This document shows positions 14,276-21,942 of a DNA stretch of 41,138 nucleotides, in pieces. The translations under genes were made by a program, and so were the position numbers. Under the pieces are notes generated by a model. It was not told the DNA's origin, did no database searches, and saw only the letters and a list, made by a program, of their open reading frames with translations. This DNA comes from Anaerolineae bacterium. Lineage in GTDB: Bacteria > Chloroflexota > Anaerolineae > Promineifilales > Promineifilaceae. Every line of letters starts with the position of its first letter. The stretch's first letter is position 1. Location of the stretch: contig JAHDWK010000044.1 in NCBI GenBank assembly GCA_023382655.1, positions 1 to 41,138 of the forward strand. The letters are read 5' to 3'.

Positions 14276-15916
14276 TTAGGAGATGCGCACTATATCTGGC
14301 AAGATGACCGGCCGTGACTGGGTCTTGTTGTAAAAGAAGTTCTGTAATGTTTCACGCGCTGTTTCTTTATGGTTACGGCCGTTCCGCTTCAATTCTCGCT
14401 TCAGTTCGGCCGTTGCCGCCGTCATCAACTCATGGGACGTATCCATCGGCAAGAAACCACGGCTGACAATACGCGGTTCGCCCACCAGTTTTTGTCGTTT
14501 GTCTACTGGAACATACACCACCACAAAGCCATCTTGCGCCAGCCGCTCGCGGTCGTGCATCACCCGCTCGCCAATCTCGCCAATCAGGGAGCCATCTACA
14601 TACACATCGCGCGCCGGTATTGGCTCTTCCAGCCACGCTTCTTTGCCATTTGTCACCCAGGGCACTCCATTTTGCAGGATGAAGACATCGGCCGCATCTA
14701 GCCCCGTTTCCTGAGCCAGCCGCGCATGTAAGTGCAGATGTCGCATTTCCCCATGTACCGGAATGAGGAAGCGCGGCCGTACCGTTTCCAGCATGATCCG
14801 CATATCTTCCCGATTCCCATGCCCGGAAACGTGAACGATGGCCATGGGACTGTAGATAACAGTGGCTCCGCGAGCAAACAGATGGTTTAGCATCCGACCT
14901 ACATCTCCTTCATTACCGGGAATCGTGCCGCCAGAAACGATGATGGTATCACCTTCGTGTACCTGAATCTGTTTGTGTTCACCCTGCGCCATCCGGTTCA
15001 ATGCCGAACGCGGCTCGCCTTGCGAACCCGTTGCCAAAATCACCAACTCCCCATCTGGCACGTGGCTGTCAATATCCACCAGTAGCTCTTTTGGCACCTG
15101 GAGATAGCCTAAATCGCGGGCCAGTTCTACATTTTGTTGCAGGCTACGGCCGGTGAGGGCGACTTTACGGCCGTATTTTTGGGCTAAGCTTAGAATCTCT
15201 TGCAACCGGGCCAGCAGGGAGGCGAAGGTGGCGATGATGATGCGTCGGCCGACCGCTTCGGCAAATAGACGATCCAATGTATCTGCAACCAGTTGCTCGG
15301 TGGGTGTGCGGCCCGGGCGGTCAGCATTGGTGCTGTCACCCAACAAGGCCAATACTCCATTCGGCGTCAGTTGGCGCAGCCGGTTTAAGTCGGTGGTACG
15401 GCCCCCGGTGGGGGTTTCATCCAGTTTATAGTCGCCGGTATGCACTAGCGTACCCACAGGTGTATCAATTACCAGGCCAACGGCCGCCGGAATCGAATGT
15501 GCCACTGCGAAGGGGCTGATGCGGAAGGGCCCCAGTTGCAACGTTTGCGTGTCGTCAATCACCTGTAATGAGGCCCGCTCCCGCACCTGCGCTTCTTCTA
15601 GTTGGCGTCCCACCATGCCCAGCGTTAGCGCCGTGCCGTAGATGGGTATTACCTTCCGCGTTTGTTTGAGCAAATATGGTAAGCCGCCAATATGGTCCAT
15701 ATGACCATGAGTCAGCACAATGCCATGCAGAACATCCTGGTTAGCCAGCACATAATCGAAGGCAGGCAACACCAAGTCAATCCCGTACATATCACTTTCG
15801 GGGAACATCACCCCGCAATCTATGATTATTTGGTTACGGCCGTAGGCCAGTAACGTCATGTTTTTTCCTACTTCCCCTAGGCCACCCAGGGGAATCATCT
15901 TCAAATTTTTTGCCAT
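14276..15916 (-). CDS. rnj: Ribonuclease J
   Basis: A 546-residue metallo-beta-lactamase-fold nuclease for mRNA decay and rRNA maturation (5' exo- and endonuclease). The start MAKNLKMIPLGGLGEVGKNM is typical, and the zinc motif HGHMDH occupies residues 70-75. Further motifs are GDYKLDETPTGG, LGDSTNADRPG, ATGSQGEPRSALNRMA, SPMAIVHVSGHGNREDM and IPVHGEMRHL, followed by the C-terminal RNase J domain. Only one RNase J gene is visible in the window. No strong Shine-Dalgarno precedes ATG 15916 (GAAGAAAAATTAAG); an alternative start is not evident. Three ACGGCCGT octamers in the gene read as Asn/Tyr-Gly-Arg. Confidence 0.96.
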   Translation of the reverse strand: MAKNLKMIPLGGLGEVGKNMTLLAYGRNQIIIDCGVMFPESDMYGIDLVLPAFDYVLANQDVLHGIVLTHGHMDHIGGLPYLLKQTRKVIPIYGTALTLGMVGRQLEEAQVRERASLQVIDDTQTLQLGPFRISPFAVAHSIPAAVGLVIDTPVGTLVHTGDYKLDETPTGGRTTDLNRLRQLTPNGVLALLGDSTNADRPGRTPTEQLVADTLDRLFAEAVGRRIIIATFASLLARLQEILSLAQKYGRKVALTGRSLQQNVELARDLGYLQVPKELLVDIDSHVPDGELVILATGSQGEPRSALNRMAQGEHKQIQVHEGDTIIVSGGTIPGNEGDVGRMLNHLFARGATVIYSPMAIVHVSGHGNREDMRIMLETVRPRFLIPVHGEMRHLHLHARLAQETGLDAADVFILQNGVPWVTNGKEAWLEEPIPARDVYVDGSLIGEIGERVMHDRERLAQDGFVVVYVPVDKRQKLVGEPRIVSRGFLPMDTSHELMTAATAELKRELKRNGRNHKETARETLQNFFYNKTQSRPVILPDIVRIS

Positions 15917-16171
15917 AATCTTAATTTTTCTTCAAAATCCTTTTCTATTTCAGTCCAAATAAATACCGGGTCAATACCACTAAAACGGGCACTTTCTCTT
16001 TTCCGAGTCATAATAAACAAACATTGATAACCCATGAAATGGGTATTGTGTTTGCCAAATTTCAAAACCTAAGCGGGATGTCAGTCAGGTGAAATAACAT
16101 ACAAAAAGCAAAAAGGCACGTTGAAGCACACTATTTTATGATTGTAGCCTATACACATTAGAGTGCCATTA
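15917..16171. other. AT-rich upstream region of rnj
   Basis: This stretch presumably contains the rnj promoter, but no convincing -35/-10 pair could be read on the minus strand. A 44-codon minus-strand frame (16035 to 15901) overlaps the rnj start without a ribosome binding site. A small dyad ACCCAT-GAA-ATGGGT lies at 16030-16044. No octamer copies occur from here to 17404. Confidence 0.4.
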
Positions 16172-16225
16172 GCGGGGAGTGACTAAAGAAAAAGGCGTGA
16201 CGACTCTCCCCGCTAAAGTGGAGAG
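16172..16225. repeat. Competing hairpins at the end of the tnpB remnant
   Basis: GCGGGGAG (16172-16179) can pair with CTCCCCGC (16206-16213), while CTCTCC (16204-16209) can instead pair with GGAGAG (16220-16225). The hairpins lie immediately behind the 3' end of the tnpB fragment, where IS200/IS605-family elements carry the structured right end and guide-RNA region. This could be the remains of that end. Confidence 0.4.
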
Positions 16226-16560
16226 CTTCTCGGAGCATCGAGGCCAACGCTCAGGTTATGCCCCAAAGACCCCGTCCGGGCTGCGTTTACGTCCCGGTCG
16301 AGCGCTAAACCACAATCACAATGAGGAACATGTACAGTGAGATTCTTACGCACCATCTCACCCCAGGCACTACACGTCTGACTCGTGCCGCTGGGATTTA
16401 CGGCAACCAGTTGTCTACCGGTTCCTTCCATCTTGTAGAGCAACAGTTCTTCAAGGCGTTTCGCAACGACTTTTCCGAGTGCAGTGCGCCAATATTTAGG
16501 ATATACACAAAGTGATAGTGGATATGGCAGCTTACGTGTCTGGTTAGGGTAATCGCATAC
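16213..16560 (-). pseudogene. tnpB: IS200/IS605-family TnpB remnant (C-terminal zinc ribbon)
   Basis: The frame reads KVVAKRLEELLLYKMEG, then VAVNPSGTSQTCSAWGEMV and CDCGLALDRDVNAARTG. This is the RuvC-III/zinc-ribbon end of TnpB, whose canonical form is TSQTCSxCG...C..CG...DRDVNAA. The second Cys of the first CxxC is replaced by Trp, and spacing of the second pair is altered (HCDCG), so the zinc site is damaged. Only about 110 codons remain; the N-terminal two thirds of the nuclease and any TnpA are missing. The catalytic Asp of DRDVNAA survives. Confidence 0.8.
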
Positions 16561-16569
16561 TCAACATGT

Positions 16570-17344
16570 TGGCTAAAAGATGAAGGACAGTTGTTTGTTC
16601 AGGCAGGGGAGACAGGGCAAGTGGCCGAAGCAATGGGCCGCATAGATCGCCATACGACGCTCGAAGAGGTGCAGGCCTGGCCGCTGCCGGACTCACCCAA
16701 AGAAAAAGGAATCGCCGGGATTCTAGGTGTGGCTGACAACGACGATGCCCTCTGGATGGACGGCGCCGTGAAAACTGGCGTGGACTTAAGTCAGGTTGTG
16801 TTGTGGAACTATGCGAATTCCCGCGAGGTTCTGGATAGAAAAATCCCGATTCCAGCCATCCTGCATCAGCGGCTGAGTGTGGATTGGGCGGACCAGGAAA
16901 ACCGCCCTCCCCTACCCCGCACCAGCGGCGTAGCGATGGGCATTAGCTAGATCGGTTGGTAGCGGGTGTGAGGGCGCACATCCAGATGATGCAGACGAAG
17001 CGAGAGGAACTCGTTAGCCAGGCGCAGCCCCCACAGGCGGTGCTTGATGCTGTACGGGCTGATCCGGAGGCAGTAAAGCTAAAGCTGGGTGCGGGCTTAA
17101 ACAGGGCATATGCGGCCACTTTAAGGTTGGGCAAACTTGCCCTGAGCAACGCCGAAGGGGGTCAGTACGCTAATGTGCTATTGTAAAGATCTTCCAGCAG
17201 GATAAAATGCTGGCGGTGCAAATCATGGGTATTACCGTGAAGGCAGTCTTGAGCGATATGTCTGCCGCAGAGGCTAGAAAAGAGATTGATCTCCTAATAG
17301 CCGATTATGGGCAACCTCACGGCAGCATGACCGGGGAAGAGTAG
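16570..17344 (+). pseudogene. Decayed gene of unknown function, three frames
   Basis: Three consecutive open stretches in different frames look like one broken gene or two adjoining ones: 16570-16950 (LPDSPKEKGIAGILG, DNDDALWMDGAVKTGVD, WNYANSREVLDRKIPIPAI), 16956-17186 (REELVSQAQPPQAVLDAV, AGLNRAYAATLRLGKLAL) and 17207-17344 (VQIMGITVKAVLSDM, EIDLLIADYGQPHGSMTGEE). None has a clear start with Shine-Dalgarno, and the first is open upstream into the tnpB remnant, so its 5' end is lost. I do not recognise the family. The composition looks like genuine former protein-coding sequence. Confidence 0.45.
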
Positions 17345-17411
17345 AAAAGCGCCCTATCGCTGGGCCGCAAATCCCCAAAGAACGAAACCTGTCCTGACCT
17401 GGTAACGGCCG

Positions 17412-17697
17412 TCACCCCAACCCACTTACCTCTGTTGCCAGCACATTTGTCACCCCACTCTGCGGTTGTACCTGTTCCCGGATAAGCAAAAACCGCTCGG
17501 TACAGATGGTGGCCCGGTAACGGCCGTACACATGTGGGCTGACGATCATGTTTATCATGCCGTCCTCGTCTTCCAATATCAGGAAATGAAACTCTTTAGC
17601 CGTCGGTGGTGATTGATGCACCACCAGCAGCCCGGCCCTCGTACCCGCTGCCCATCAGGAACGGCCGTGACTTCCCGGCTGCCCAGGATGTGATGTT
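17412..17697 (-). pseudogene. dnaE2: Fragment of error-prone DNA polymerase DnaE2 (OB-fold region)
   Basis: The minus strand reads SREVTAVPDGQRVR, then after a frameshift near 17640 AGLLVVHQSPPTAKEFHFL, ILEDEDGMINMIVSPHVYGRYR and QPQSGVTNVLA. This corresponds to the C-terminal OB-fold of DnaE2/ImuC-type alpha subunits, where PxTAKxxxFLxLEDExGxxNxIV is characteristic. Only about 90 of more than 1000 residues remain, with both ends lost and one frameshift inside. Three ACGGCCGT octamers in and next to it indicate that it is resident rather than imported DNA. Confidence 0.78.
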
Positions 17698-17857
17698 TCC
17701 TTTTTCGCATCAACAAAAAATCCGCGCACTCAAAATTAACAGCAATTCCTAATTTACCGAGAGCCGACGATTAAAATCGCGCCTACAAAAGGCAAAGCCC
17801 ACTTTCGCAGGCCGAATGCAAGTCGGTGGTGGCCAACTCTGCTATATGTTGACCCTG

Positions 17858-17876
17858 CACTGAGCTTGTCGAAGTG
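17858..17876. repeat. Short imperfect palindrome CACTGAGCTTGTCGAAGTG
   Basis: This 19-bp sequence is of the (C)CCTGAGCTTGTCGAAGGG type that recurs in intergenic regions of many bacterial genomes. It is an imperfect palindrome (CACT.../...AGTG). Here it lies in the gene-poor stretch between the dnaE2 remnant and arsR. Confidence 0.6.
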
Positions 17877-17935
17877 TGTAGATTGATCTGCCGCCGCCCG
17901 CCAAATTTAGAATTGCCGCAAAATTACTAGAACAC

Positions 17936-17982
17936 TTGTTTTATAAAAAGACTTGTGTTATACTTGTAACCATTCAGTTACA
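17936..17982 (+). promoter_or_regulatory. Promoter and probable operator of the ArsR gene
   Basis: TTGTTT (17936-17941) and TATACT (17959-17964) are spaced by exactly 17 bp. Directly behind the -10 box, TGTAAC (17965-17970) and GTTACA (17977-17982) form a 6-6-6 inverted repeat covering the expected start site. This fits an autorepression operator for the ArsR-type protein whose ATG lies at 17991. Confidence 0.6.
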
Positions 17983-17990
17983 TATAGAAC

Positions 17991-18317
17991 ATGAGAAGAG
18001 ACGTATTCCAAGCTATCGCCGACCCCCGCCGAAGAGCGATATTGGATTTGTTGGTCAAGCAAAAACTCACCGTTAACGAAGTCGCCGAGTATTTTGATAT
18101 CAGCCGGCCAGCCATTTCCAGGCACATCAAGATTCTCGTCGAATGTGGGCTGGTTGAAATCCATCAGCACGGCCGTGAACGCCACTGCCAAGTCCGGCTT
18201 GACCAGTTGGGTGATGTTTCCATCTGGGTTGAGCAATACCGGCAACAATGGCAGCAGCGTTTTGAACGGCTGGACGAATATTTACAAGAAGTTCAGCAGA
18301 AGGAGAAAGCACAATGA
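17991..18317 (+). CDS. ArsR-family winged-helix transcriptional regulator
   Basis: A 108-residue repressor: DVFQAIADPRRRAILDLLVKQ, LTVNEVAEYFDISRPAISRHIKILVECGLVEI, then a basic wing (HGRERHCQVR) and a helical C-terminus (WVEQYRQQWQQRFERLDEYL). It lacks the CxC metal site of ArsR/SmtB sensors. It belongs to the type usually found beside SRPBCC (AHSA1-like) and RibD-like genes, exactly what follows here. No Shine-Dalgarno is obvious and the leader is very short. One ACGGCCGT octamer lies inside, so the gene may be resident and not part of the island downstream. Confidence 0.9.
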   Translation: MRRDVFQAIADPRRRAILDLLVKQKLTVNEVAEYFDISRPAISRHIKILVECGLVEIHQHGRERHCQVRLDQLGDVSIWVEQYRQQWQQRFERLDEYLQEVQQKEKAQ

Positions 18318-18409
18318 CCCAATAGAACCAGACATCTGTTACACAAACACCTCCATATACACCCTTTTCGGAAAAACTCTACTCTGGTGAGTAGATACGG
18401 AGAATTCAC

Positions 18410-18968
18410 ATGCGCAAAGTAGTTTCAGGTTTGTTTATCTCACTTGACGGCGTCACTGAATCACCCGACAAGTGGCAGTTCGACGTTTTCGATGAAGACA
18501 TGATGACCATCATGGGGGCATACATCGCCGCCGAAGACACTATCCTGTTGGGGCGTGTCACCTACGAAGAGAAGAGTGGACGCCCTACTGGCCCACGTCT
18601 ACCGACGAGCCTTATGCCAGCCATATCAACAACACCCCCAAGGTTGTAGTTTCCACCACGTTGAATAGGGTGAATTGGGGAAGATTTGCCAATATTTCAC
18701 TGATCAAGAACAACCTCGCCGCAGAAATCACCCGGTTAAAACAGCAACTCGGCAAAAACATTGGCGTTAGCGGCAGCCCCACATTGGTGCGTTCCCTGCT
18801 CGAGGCGACATCTTGGATGAATTAAGTCTGATGATCCACCCCGTTATCGCGGCCCCTGGCAAGCGGCTTTTCACTGATGGGACTGCTCTCAAACGGCTGA
18901 CACTGGTCAATTCAAAAATATCCAAATCAGGGGTGGCGGTACTCACCTACCATCGTTACGATCAATAA
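18410..18968 (+). pseudogene. Dihydrofolate reductase-family (RibD C-terminal domain) gene, two frameshifts
   Basis: The frame opens MRKVVSGLFISLDGVTESPDKWQF with a proper start, then breaks. Restored reading continues EEWTPYWP, VVVSTTLNRVNWGRF, LKQQLGKNIGVSGSPTLVRSLLE in a second frame and GDILDELSLMIHPVIAAPGKRLF, GVAVLTYHRYDQ in a third, ending at TAA 18966-18968. The first shift coincides with a duplicated AAGAG at about 18571-18576; the second lies near 18811. The family comprises small NADPH-dependent reductase-like proteins (YyaP/YwjB type). It follows the ArsR gene and was probably its first regulated target. Confidence 0.85.
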
Positions 18969-19020
18969 AGGAAAAGACATTCATAAAGCTTTTACCTAAA
19001 CCCAATCCCCAGAGGAAATC

Positions 19021-21273
19021 ATGTCTTTTCAAGAATACATAGAAATTCGCGGCGCCCGCGAAAACAACCTCAAAAATGTGTCCTTGCGGATTCCCAAACG
19101 CAAAATCACTATCTTCACCGGCGTCTCGGGCTCCGGCAAATCGTCCATTGTCTTTGACACCATCGCCACGGAAGCCCAACGTCTGCTCAATGAAAACTTC
19201 AGCATGTTCGTGCGCAACTTTCTGCCCCGCTTTTCTCAACCGGAAGCGGATGGCATCGAGAATTTGAGCATGGCGGTGGTGGTAGATCAAAAGCATATGG
19301 GTGGCGGTTCCCATTCTACGCTAGGCACAATCACCGATATTTACACCGTCCTGCGGATGCTGTTCTCCCGTATTGGGGAACCCAACATCGGTAACTACAA
19401 TCTTTTTTCCTTCAACGACCCACAAGGCATGTGCCCGGAATGCAACGGTGTGGGGCGCAAGATCGGGGTGGATATGGAACGGTTTCTCGACCCGTCCAAA
19501 TCCCTCAACGACGGTGCAATCCGTTACCCAGAGTATGGTGTCGGGAGTTGGGATTGGACCATCTGCACCCAGTCGGGTCTGTTCGACAATGATAAAAAGT
19601 TGGCGGAGTACACCGATGAAGAAATGGAACTCCTGCTCCACAGCAAGCCGTACAAAGTGAAGACCGAAGTGGCCGGCAGACCCTTCAACCTGACCTTTGA
19701 AGGTGTTCTCGACAAGTTTAGCCGCAAATATATCACCCGCGACCTGAAAACGATGTCGGAGCGCACGCAAAAAGCTGTGGAACCTTTTCTCACTCTGGGG
19801 CCCTGTACCCTCTGCGCCGGCGCTCGCCTGAGCCAGGCGGCACTGAGCTGCCGAATCAATGGCTACAACATCGCGGAAATGAGCGCGATGGAAGTAGATG
19901 AACTGATCGGGGTTATTCAGGGGATAAAAAACCCGATCGCGGCTGCGACCGTAGCTACCCTCACTGAACGCCTTCAACATCTGGTAGATATTGGTCTCGA
20001 ATACCTCAGCCTGAATCGCCCCACCGATACCCTCTCCGGCGGCGAATCCCAACGGGTCAAAATCGTTAAACACCTCAGCGGTAGTCTGGTGGATGTGATG
20101 TACATCTTTGATGAGCCAAGTGTAGGACTCCACCCCCGCGATGTTCACCGGATGAACGATCTGCTCCAGAAATTGCGCGACAAAGGCAACACGGTGATCG
20201 TGGTCGAACACGACCCGGATGTGATCAAAGTGGCGGATCATGTCGTAGATGTAGGGCCACATGCGGGCAGTGGTGGCGGGACGATTGTTTATGAAGGCAG
20301 TTTTACTGGTTTGCTGCAAACAGAAGCCTTGACCGGCAAACATCTTCAGCAGTCGCTCCCGCTCAAAGCCTGTTATCGCACACCAACGGGCAAATTGCCC
20401 ATCACCCAGGCCAAAGTGAACAACTTGCAAAACATCAGTGTGGACATACCCAAAGGGGTGCTTACGGTGGTGACAGGGGTAGCCGGTTCGGGCAAAAGTT
20501 CGCTTATCCACCAGACCTTTCTGCGTCAATATGCGGAAACGATTGTGATCGATCAATCTGCTGTGGGCGTCTCTACCCGTTCCAACCCGGCTACCTACAC
20601 CGGCATCCTGGACGATGTGCGGAAAGCCTTCGCCAAAACAAACAAGGTGAATGCCTCGTTGTTTAGCTTCAATTCCGCGGGAGCCTGCGAAAATTGCCAG
20701 GGAGCGGGGGTCATTTACACCGATCTGGCGTTTATGAGTGGCGTCAAAACACCCTGCGAGGCGTGTGGTGGCAAACGGTTCAGGGATGAAGTGCTGGCCT
20801 ACACCCTCAACGGCAAATCCATCACCGATGTGCTGGCGATGACGGTGCGCCAGGCTCTGGACTTTTTTGATCTCAAAGAAGTCGTCCGCAAACTGCAAGC
20901 TATGTCTGATGTGGGGCTGGATTATCTGACACTGGGTCAACCATTGAGTACCTTGTCGGGTGGTGAATGTCAGCGGATCAAACTGGCGAGTGAACTACAC
21001 AAAAAAGGCAGTATCTACGTCATGGATGAACCCACCACTGGTTTACACATGTCTGACATCAGCCATTTGTTGGCAGTCATCAATCGGCTGGTAGATACCG
21101 GCAACACCGTCATCGTCATTGAACATAACCTGAGCATTATCAAAAACGCTGATTGGATCATTGATATGGGGCCGGAAGGGGGACACAAAGGCGGCCGCGT
21201 CATGTTTGAAGGTACGCCCCATCAACTGCTAGACGCGCCCCACTCCCTCACCGGTACCTATCTACGTAACTAA
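19021..21273 (+). CDS. Short UvrA-like ABC ATPase (UvrA2/drug-resistance type)
   Basis: 750 residues against about 940 for canonical UvrA. Two ABC ATPase halves are complete: Walker A GVSGSGKSS (34-42) and GVAGSGKSS (about 486), signatures LSGGESQRVK (about 339) and LSGGECQRIK (about 646), and Walker B segments YIFDEPSVGLHP and YVMDEPTTGLH. Zinc-finger Cys pairs occur in CPECNGVG, CTLCAGARL, CENCQGAG and CEACGGKRF. The shorter length fits loss of the UvrB-binding region. Such proteins (UvrA2, DrrC) are linked to tolerance of DNA-intercalating or alkylating compounds. GAGG precedes ATG 19021. Neighbours suggest a stress or self-protection role. Confidence 0.9.
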   Translation: MSFQEYIEIRGARENNLKNVSLRIPKRKITIFTGVSGSGKSSIVFDTIATEAQRLLNENFSMFVRNFLPRFSQPEADGIENLSMAVVVDQKHMGGGSHSTLGTITDIYTVLRMLFSRIGEPNIGNYNLFSFNDPQGMCPECNGVGRKIGVDMERFLDPSKSLNDGAIRYPEYGVGSWDWTICTQSGLFDNDKKLAEYTDEEMELLLHSKPYKVKTEVAGRPFNLTFEGVLDKFSRKYITRDLKTMSERTQKAVEPFLTLGPCTLCAGARLSQAALSCRINGYNIAEMSAMEVDELIGVIQGIKNPIAAATVATLTERLQHLVDIGLEYLSLNRPTDTLSGGESQRVKIVKHLSGSLVDVMYIFDEPSVGLHPRDVHRMNDLLQKLRDKGNTVIVVEHDPDVIKVADHVVDVGPHAGSGGGTIVYEGSFTGLLQTEALTGKHLQQSLPLKACYRTPTGKLPITQAKVNNLQNISVDIPKGVLTVVTGVAGSGKSSLIHQTFLRQYAETIVIDQSAVGVSTRSNPATYTGILDDVRKAFAKTNKVNASLFSFNSAGACENCQGAGVIYTDLAFMSGVKTPCEACGGKRFRDEVLAYTLNGKSITDVLAMTVRQALDFFDLKEVVRKLQAMSDVGLDYLTLGQPLSTLSGGECQRIKLASELHKKGSIYVMDEPTTGLHMSDISHLLAVINRLVDTGNTVIVIEHNLSIIKNADWIIDMGPEGGHKGGRVMFEGTPHQLLDAPHSLTGTYLRN

Positions 21274-21286
21274 AAGGAAAACTGCC

Positions 21287-21776
21287 ATGACTAACGCCAA
21301 AATCGCACCTGATATAACCATTACTCGCGTTTTTGACGCCCCTCGCGAACTTGTTTGGAAAGCTTGGAGCGATCCCGATCTGCTCATGCGCTGGTGAGGC
21401 CCCGAACATTTCACTGCCCCTGCCTGCAAAGTAGATTTCCGGGTTGGTGGAATCTACCATTTTTTTTTGTATGCGGTCGCCTGAGGGGCAGGATTTTTGG
21501 AGTACAGGACAATACCGGGAAATCACCCCAATAGAACGTATCGTCTTCACCGACAGCTTTGCAGATGAGTTCGGCAATGTCGTTTCACCCACCTACTATG
21601 GCATGGGTGACGATTTCCCTCCAGAGTTGGTCGTAACCGTGACGTTGGAAGCGTTGGATGGCAAAACTAGAATGACCATGCACCACGAAGGTATCCCGGC
21701 GAGCGAACACCGGGAAGCGGCGCAACTGGGGTGGAATCAATCCTTTGACAAATTAGCCGCCTCTTTGCTGGCATGA
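21287..21776 (+). pseudogene. SRPBCC/AHSA1-family gene with nonsense codon and frameshift
   Basis: The start (ATG 21287) gives ITITRVFDAPRELVWKAWSD and LLMRW, then TGA (21395-21397) stands where the family has Trp-Gly-Pro (WWGPEHF). Reading on gives GPEHFTAPACKVDFRVGG until a run of nine T at 21460-21468 shifts the frame; with eight T it would continue FCMRSPEGQDFW, EITPIERIVFTDSFAD, GKTRMTMHHEGIP, LGWNQSFDKLAASL. The family are START-like lipid- or ligand-binding proteins, usually paired with ArsR regulators. Two independent lesions make it a pseudogene, although homopolymer error could explain one. Confidence 0.88.
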
Positions 21777-21942
21777 TGAGCCTGTTTAGCTGGGTTCAGT
21801 CTCAGCTGATTGCATCCAGCTTGTGTCATGGGGTGCATCGTCAAAGGTGATAAATATTGATCCGCAGATTGCCGCCGATTAACGCTGCCACTCTTGTTGT
21901 TTTTTGGGCGTTCAGCGTGAATTATTTCAGAGGAAAATCGTT

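Noticed and set aside
15901..16035. A 44-codon minus-strand frame overlapping the rnj start
   Set aside because: No ribosome binding site and no recognised family; its sequence is plausible but not enough to call a gene.
19321..20940. A 539-codon open frame on the minus strand opposite the UvrA-like gene
   Set aside because: It is fully antisense to a gene with complete ABC motifs, has no ribosome binding site, and reads as low-complexity His/Arg-rich sequence without a recognisable family. It is a by-product of codon bias.
21395..21397. TGA read as Trp (recoding) in the SRPBCC gene
   Set aside because: Other genes use TGG for Trp and TGA as stop, and the same gene carries a frameshift, so decay is the simpler explanation.
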